A stretch of DNA of 8,776 nt from Anaerolineae bacterium (lineage in GTDB: Bacteria > Chloroflexota > Anaerolineae > JAADDB01): NCBI GenBank assembly GCA_015486895.1, contig WFQT01000079.1:1-8776 (forward strand). The letters run 5' to 3'. This document shows, piece after piece, positions 4,799 to 8,776 of this stretch (within the stretch, counting starts at the first letter, position 1; every line of letters starts with the position of its first letter). The translations under genes and the position numbers were made by a program. A model generated the notes under the pieces. It had not been told where the DNA came from, did no database searches, and saw only the letters and a program-made list of their open reading frames with translations.

Positions 4799-7690
4799 TC
4801 AGAGCACGTTTTGTTCTTTTTCGCGTAACTGTTGTTCCAACTCAAACAGGTCACTGCTCAGTAGCTCTACTTGACTACCGCTAGCTCGCAACGCAGACAC
4901 AAAGTCGGGTGGGAAATCCTCTTCGCTACCCAGGAGTACCACCTTCTGGGCCAAAAAAGCGACTTCTGGGTTGAAACCGCTGCTGCCGGCGCGCTCTCTC
5001 CGAATGTACGTTTGGGCCAACAAGAACCTGGCCCTGCTATCACTGACTTGATTCACCGGGAAGAGAATGTAAAGCCGCAATGGCTTTTCCACCGCTGGTC
5101 GTGCCATTGTTGTCGGCTCCGGCATGGGCTCTGTCGGTACTGGCATAGGTTCTGTCGGTATGGACACCGGCTTTTGAGCCGCGCGTTCTGGTGCCATCTC
5201 ACCACCCGGTGAGACGGTTTCTCCCGCCTGTACCTCTTCCTCCCTGGATGGCTGTAACAGCACCTCCCCCTGCTCATCATTGGCCAATGTTACCGCGACA
5301 GTAAGCTTCCCCTCGATGGAGCTGACCTGGTACTCGCCGGGCGATAACTGTTCAAACTTCACCCGGCCATTCAACGCCGTTTTCCCTTGGGCAATAACTT
5401 CATCTCCTCGCTGCACGGTGACCCCTTGTTCCGGCAACAAGTCTCCATTTTCAGCCCGCACCGTCACCTGTAACGTGGCTCGATCAGGTGGTCGCAAATC
5501 AATCAACGGGAAGCGATATGCCTGCAGTCCATCCAAGAAAAGACTATCGGTGGTATAATCGTCAAGACAAACATGGTAGCGCCCTGCTGGCAGCTCAGCG
5601 AAGCGAAATTGCCCTTGTGTGGAGATGGCTATCGCGCGCGTCCAATGATGTGTTTCTGCAACTAAGGTGGCCGTCATGTCAGGTGAAGCTCCTTTCACCA
5701 GCCCCTGGATGACACTCCGCATCGGGAATTCCACATTGACTGTCTGCCCTTTACTTACAGCGAGGCGATAATCCATAACGCCGACATACTGGAGTTCCAG
5801 CTTATACGTGCCGGCCGGCACATTGCTGAAGGAGAACCGGCCTTCCTCATCCAACGTTGTCCGCCGTTCGCCTCCCGAGCCTGTCAAGACAACCTCCTGG
5901 CCCACCCGGCCCCCCGGCACACGTCCTAAAATTTGTGCGCTTTCTCTCGGCAATGCCGTTAGCCGACGGCGGAAGATCACTTCCCACCTATAAGGCGTGT
6001 CACCTTCGTCACTACTTAGGGGCAGCGGTTCGCTCTGGCCGTCGCCGGCGATCACTTGCAAAGAAGCATGGTTTGTGGGTGCCAGGAAGCGGAAAAAGCC
6101 AGCATCTTCCTCCGGAATACTACCCGTTTCCGTTTGCAAGGAAAGTGATTTCTCTTCAACATCTTGCCATTGCAACCGCAATGGAATGCCGGCAATACCA
6201 TCGCCGTTCTCATCTATGACTTTCCCTTGAACTGTAAGTCCCATTTCTGCAGTGTCAAGGTGGATCATCTCTCGCGAAGATAGTTCGTAAGCAAAAGTTG
6301 GTGTTTCTGCAATAGGCTCAGGCTCCACCATCAGGGGATGCAAGGTCAAGGCGATCTCTTGCATGTCGCCGGGAGCCAGGTCCAGGCGGCCAGCTTGTCC
6401 CCGGTCGGCTACGAAGAGCTCATAAGCGCCCGCCGGCAGGATGCCAAACGTGAGCCGGCCATCTTTATTGCTCACCACTTCGCAGATATCTTGATTGCCT
6501 TGCCGCAAAGTAACTGTGACGCCTCCTATCGGCGTCCCGGCTTCATCTTGTATTTGACCACTGAGGAAAGCCTGTGCCTCGCCGGGGATCATGTTTAGTC
6601 GCGGCAGTGGGCCTATCTCCTTGACTTGCTCTACCACCGGCAACACGCCGGACAGCCCGAAAGTATCATTCCACCAATCCGTGTACCACGCTTGGCTTTC
6701 CCAGAAATCCGGCTGGCTGGGATCCATCTGGCGATTTGCTAACAGCCAATGACAAATGGCGAAGTACCATGGGGGGGCAGCAGTTGCAATGAAATGGTTC
6801 ATTTGCACAGTCATCTCGGCAGCCAGCCGGGGACTAAGGCGGGGATAACGCCGGTCATCTTTCCAACCAGTTACAGCGCCGCCCTCCGTGCTAATGATCG
6901 GCAAGGGGTACCCCAACAGGTCGGCAATGCCCTCGCCGACCTGGCGATAGGCATTGAAGCAAAGAGGATCGTCAGCTATTTCTGCGCCGGGCCGCTTGCC
7001 GTCTTCACGCCAGCGGTTAATCTCGGCTATAGCGTGACCATCCCATTCCCAGGAAGTATAGGCATTATATTCTGTTTGGGTCAATGGCCGGCCTTCCTGG
7101 TTCACCGGATCAAAAGGATAATCCAACGGACGGTTAAGAACATAGTTATGAAGCGCAACCCATGCCCCGGCAGCAAAAATTTCTCCGCCACCCCGCTCCA
7201 GGATCGCCTGCGCCAGCTCTATTTGTCCAGAAAAAGCCATGGCCGGCAATCCGGGTAGCCCGCCGGCGTCAAGGATGTCTCGCGCATCTGCCAGGAAATT
7301 CTCCGCTACCGATAACAGCCAGCTATCGGGGCGCTGCCCTCCCACCCATTCGCTAGGGAGATCCGGCTCGTTGTTGATCTCAAAATAGCGCACTCCAGCC
7401 CTGGCCAAACGGTGCACTGCTTCCACTTCTGCCGTCGAAAACCGATACGGGTTCTGTCCAGGGTGGTAAAAGCGTACTATAGGCATCATGTCCTGGTCGA
7501 GCAATCTCTGGCATAAATCCAGGGAAGAGCCGTGGCCATCGTCAAAGAGCTTCACCCAGGTCACGTGCATCTGCCAGAGTTCATGCAACCAATAATCCAG
7601 CACCGAACCGGAAGGGTGTTGAACAATAGGAGCCCAGTGAATACCCCGTCCATTGTCCAGGGGAGGGCGAGGATAATCGGTCAGTTGCAA
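4799..7690 (-). CDS. Large GH-A-type TIM-barrel protein with five beta-sandwich domains and a C-terminal module
   Basis: 963 residues. Residues 1-350 form a recognisable clan GH-A glycoside-hydrolase-type barrel: strands at GIHWAP (16-21), VTWVKLF (43-49), PIVRFYHPG (70-78), FEINNEPDL (103-111), WVALHNY (177-183), PIISTEGG (264-271) and FAICHWLL (310-317). E108 (in NEP) and E269 (in STEGG) sit where acid/base and nucleophile are expected; H181 and W315 fit conserved active-site positions. Then come five carboxypeptidase-regulatory-like domains at about 374-450, 486-560, 585-658, 659-735 and 738-815; most show the GRF-x-F...LPAG-x-Y hallmark. A Pro/Glu linker (816-868) with PTEPMP repeats leads to a C-terminal domain (868-957) shared with the next gene product. 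The start is TTG at 7690, chosen for AAGGAGGT 6 nt upstream; the first in-frame ATG (M41) would cut into the barrel. No signal peptide is seen, which is odd for this architecture. The GH family and substrate are unknown. It is first in a four-gene operon. Confidence 0.87.
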   Translation of the reverse strand: MQLTDYPRPPLDNGRGIHWAPIVQHPSGSVLDYWLHELWQMHVTWVKLFDDGHGSSLDLCQRLLDQDMMPIVRFYHPGQNPYRFSTAEVEAVHRLARAGVRYFEINNEPDLPSEWVGGQRPDSWLLSVAENFLADARDILDAGGLPGLPAMAFSGQIELAQAILERGGGEIFAAGAWVALHNYVLNRPLDYPFDPVNQEGRPLTQTEYNAYTSWEWDGHAIAEINRWREDGKRPGAEIADDPLCFNAYRQVGEGIADLLGYPLPIISTEGGAVTGWKDDRRYPRLSPRLAAEMTVQMNHFIATAAPPWYFAICHWLLANRQMDPSQPDFWESQAWYTDWWNDTFGLSGVLPVVEQVKEIGPLPRLNMIPGEAQAFLSGQIQDEAGTPIGGVTVTLRQGNQDICEVVSNKDGRLTFGILPAGAYELFVADRGQAGRLDLAPGDMQEIALTLHPLMVEPEPIAETPTFAYELSSREMIHLDTAEMGLTVQGKVIDENGDGIAGIPLRLQWQDVEEKSLSLQTETGSIPEEDAGFFRFLAPTNHASLQVIAGDGQSEPLPLSSDEGDTPYRWEVIFRRRLTALPRESAQILGRVPGGRVGQEVVLTGSGGERRTTLDEEGRFSFSNVPAGTYKLELQYVGVMDYRLAVSKGQTVNVEFPMRSVIQGLVKGASPDMTATLVAETHHWTRAIAISTQGQFRFAELPAGRYHVCLDDYTTDSLFLDGLQAYRFPLIDLRPPDRATLQVTVRAENGDLLPEQGVTVQRGDEVIAQGKTALNGRVKFEQLSPGEYQVSSIEGKLTVAVTLANDEQGEVLLQPSREEEVQAGETVSPGGEMAPERAAQKPVSIPTEPMPVPTEPMPEPTTMARPAVEKPLRLYILFPVNQVSDSRARFLLAQTYIRRERAGSSGFNPEVAFLAQKVVLLGSEEDFPPDFVSALRASGSQVELLSSDLFELEQQLREKEQNVL
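5111..5158 (-). repeat. PTEPMP linker repeat within the GH-A-type gene
   Basis: Two tandem PTEPMP units and a partial third (PTEPMP-V-PTEPMP-E-PT, residues 845-860) form the stiff, extended linker just before the C-terminal domain. At the DNA level the units are near-identical 21-base repeats, so this spot may vary in copy number between strains. Confidence 0.7.
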
Positions 7691-7696
7691 AAGGAC

Positions 7697-7704
7697 ACCT
7701 CCTT
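7697..7704 (-). promoter_or_regulatory. Full-length Shine-Dalgarno site that decides the TTG start
   Basis: AAGGAGGT on the minus strand is a complete complement to the 16S anti-Shine-Dalgarno core and stands 6 nt before the TTG at 7690. No in-frame ATG lies nearby (the ATG at 7709 is in another frame), so this site is the main reason for calling a TTG initiation codon for the large protein. Confidence 0.8.
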
Positions 7705-7726
7705 TTCATACATGTGAACCGATATT

Positions 7727-7739
7727 TGTTGCGACAACA
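7727..7739. promoter_or_regulatory. Short inverted repeat in the cassette leader
   Basis: TGTTG-CGA-CAACA is a 5-bp arm inverted repeat lying about 30-45 nt downstream of the predicted leftward transcription start and about 37 nt before the TTG start codon. It could be an operator or a tiny RNA hairpin; the arms are short enough to be chance. There is no T-run, so it is not a terminator. Confidence 0.25.
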
Positions 7740-7777
7740 TATCACAGTCCACAACAAGGGAAAGCTACTTATTAAAA

Positions 7778-7806
7778 ATTATAACACAATCTCGGTCAAG
7801 ATTCAA
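7778..7806 (-). promoter_or_regulatory. Sigma-70-type promoter of the four-gene cassette
   Basis: On the minus strand there is TTGAAT (-35, 7801-7806), a 17-bp spacer, then TATAAT (-10, 7778-7783) preceded by TGT, which makes an extended -10. Transcription would start near 7771, giving a leader of about 80 nt with the AAGGAGGT ribosome site close to the TTG start at 7690. The match is strong but untested. Confidence 0.7.
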
Positions 7807-7825
7807 CTGCCGTTACTATGTCGAT

Positions 7826-7854
7826 TTGACAGAGCTATGCTCTGAGCCCATAAT
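7826..7854 (+). promoter_or_regulatory. Sigma-70-type promoter of the RNase D gene
   Basis: There is a perfect TTGACA (7826-7831), a 17-bp spacer and CATAAT (7849-7854, five of six matches to consensus). Transcription would begin near 7861, only about 24 nt before the ATG at 7885. The leader then has no good Shine-Dalgarno site, because the GAGGA at 7855-7859 lies upstream of the predicted start. Confidence 0.7.
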
Positions 7855-7884
7855 GAGGACAAATGAACATGCGGGCAGTTGCGA

Positions 7885-8776
7885 ATGAATCCAACAAGCA
7901 AACCTATAGCCGAAATCACTTTGCCGCCACCGATCTTGATCACTGAGCAAGCGGAGTTCAACCGCCTGGTTGAGACGTTGCATCATTTGCCCATTATCGG
8001 GGTGGATACCGAAGCGAACAGCCTTTACGCTTACCGGGAACAGGTTTGCCTCATCCAAATTTCCACGCCGGAAACCGATTACATTATAGACACGTTGACC
8101 GGGATGGATATTTCGTCGCTAGGGGCTATTTTCGCCGAGCCGAGTGTGGAGAAAATCTTCCACGCCGCGGAATATGATATTAGCGTCCTCAAGGCAAATT
8201 TCAGCTTTACTTTTGCCAATCTGTTCGACACCATGATTGCTGCCCGTAACTTAGGTTACGCCCGGCTTGGTCTGGCCTCCCTTCTCAAACAGTTTTGGCA
8301 AATCCAACTAGATAAGAAATGGCAACGCACAGACTGGGGAAGACGTCCCCTGGCGCCAGAGCAGCTCCGCTACGCTCGTTTAGATACGCATTACCTGCGA
8401 TGGCTGCGGGACCGGCTGCGGGCCGATCTGATCGCCCGTGGGTTACTGGAAGAGGCAGAGGAAGATTTTACAAGCTTGGCTCAGAGAGAGGTCAAAAAGC
8501 AGCAATTTGACCCGGAAGGTTTTTGGCGGTTGCCAGGAGTCAGGAAGTTCACACCACGGCAGCAAGCCGTGTTAGCCCGGCTGTTTGCCTTCCGGGATAA
8601 CGAGGCCAAAAGGCTCGACCGCCCACCTTTCAAGGTGCTCTCTAACGATGCTCTGCTGTTGCTGGCTCAGAAACGCCCGCATAAGGTGAAGCAGTTGCGC
8701 TATTTGACATTGCTGGGCCGCTATCGCTTTGGTCGGTTGGCTTCCTTGCTTATCGCCAGCATCCAAGCAGGGGAGA
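7885..8776 (+). CDS. rnd: Ribonuclease D, partial at the 3' end
   Basis: A 3'-to-5' exoribonuclease of the DEDDy family that trims tRNA and other stable RNA precursors in the cytoplasm. It reads 297 codons before the right window edge; E. coli RNase D is 375 residues, so about 80 are probably missing. All catalytic motifs are visible: Exo I VDTEANS with D41 and E43, Exo II HAAEYD with D98, and Exo III YARLD with Y163 and D167. The WQRTDWGRRPL stretch (146-156) is typical of the family. An HRDC nucleic-acid-binding domain begins near residue 222 (FTPRQQAVLARLFAFRD and onward). ATG at 7885 is the only ATG in frame before a stop at 7864-7866 and gives a family-like N-terminus, although it lacks a strong ribosome site. 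The gene is transcribed divergently from the cassette, so a functional link to it is unlikely. Confidence 0.94.
   Translation, partial: MNPTSKPIAEITLPPPILITEQAEFNRLVETLHHLPIIGVDTEANSLYAYREQVCLIQISTPETDYIIDTLTGMDISSLGAIFAEPSVEKIFHAAEYDISVLKANFSFTFANLFDTMIAARNLGYARLGLASLLKQFWQIQLDKKWQRTDWGRRPLAPEQLRYARLDTHYLRWLRDRLRADLIARGLLEEAEEDFTSLAQREVKKQQFDPEGFWRLPGVRKFTPRQQAVLARLFAFRDNEAKRLDRPPFKVLSNDALLLLAQKRPHKVKQLRYLTLLGRYRFGRLASLLIASIQAGE

Larger units (their letters stand above)
7691..7884. promoter_or_regulatory. Divergent promoter region between the glycan-type cassette and RNase D
   Basis: These 194 bases separate two genes transcribed away from each other. They hold one good sigma-70-type promoter per direction, with the two -35 boxes only 19 bp apart, plus a small palindrome in the leftward leader. 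The close packing means that RNA polymerases could compete and that one regulator could affect both directions. Confidence 0.7.

Noticed and set aside
6749..7258. Long plus-strand ORFs opposite the minus-strand genes (for example 169 codons here and 169 codons at 2899-3408)
   Set aside because: They lie entirely antisense to genes with clear domains, have no ribosome sites of note and encode no recognisable protein pattern.
7863..7946. A 27-residue upstream ORF overlapping the start of rnd out of frame, preceded by GAGGA
   Set aside because: The predicted transcript starts near 7861, downstream of that ribosome site, and the peptide has no recognisable features.
8572..8766. Minus-strand ORF of 64 codons inside the RNase D gene
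   Set aside because: It is a shadow of the HRDC-domain coding region and has no independent support.

Overview
The window looks bacterial, with compact minus-strand operons, Shine-Dalgarno sites and sigma-70-type promoters, and roughly 50-55% GC by eye. The two-subunit class I fumarase, and a cassette of long proteins combining a GH-A-type barrel with regulatory-like beta domains and a shared C-terminal module, are most reminiscent of Chloroflexota (Anaerolineae/Caldilineae-like). That placement rests on recalled family patterns, not on a search.

Layout, left to right. (1) 1-1405, minus strand: an Fe-S class I fumarase (or tartrate dehydratase) operon, alpha subunit followed by beta subunit, with beta cut by the window edge. 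It is preceded by a 392-base gene-free stretch (1406-1797) that carries a candidate extended -10 promoter and implies a leader of about 275 nt. (2) 1798-7690, minus strand: a four-gene run read right to left. Its members are a 963-residue protein (GH-A-type TIM barrel, five beta-sandwich regulatory-like domains, proline-rich linker, C-terminal domain), a 327-residue protein (N-terminal beta domain, linker, same C-terminal domain), a 408-residue predicted seven-bladed beta-propeller, and a VTT/DedA-type (TVP38/TMEM64) membrane protein. Gaps of 11, 20 and 48 nt suggest one transcript. (3) 7691-7884: a compact divergent promoter region. (4) 7885-8776, plus strand: ribonuclease D, cut at its 3' end by the window edge.

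How it fits together. The fumarase and RNase D genes are ordinary housekeeping genes. The interesting part is the cassette between them. Its two largest proteins share a homologous C-terminal domain of about 90 residues, its architecture is typical of surface carbohydrate-active or carbohydrate-binding proteins, yet none of the three soluble proteins has a recognisable signal peptide. A joint role in handling a glycan or envelope polymer is an inference; the substrate and cellular location cannot be read from the sequence. No RNA genes, insertion sequences, CRISPR arrays or convincing intrinsic terminators were seen.
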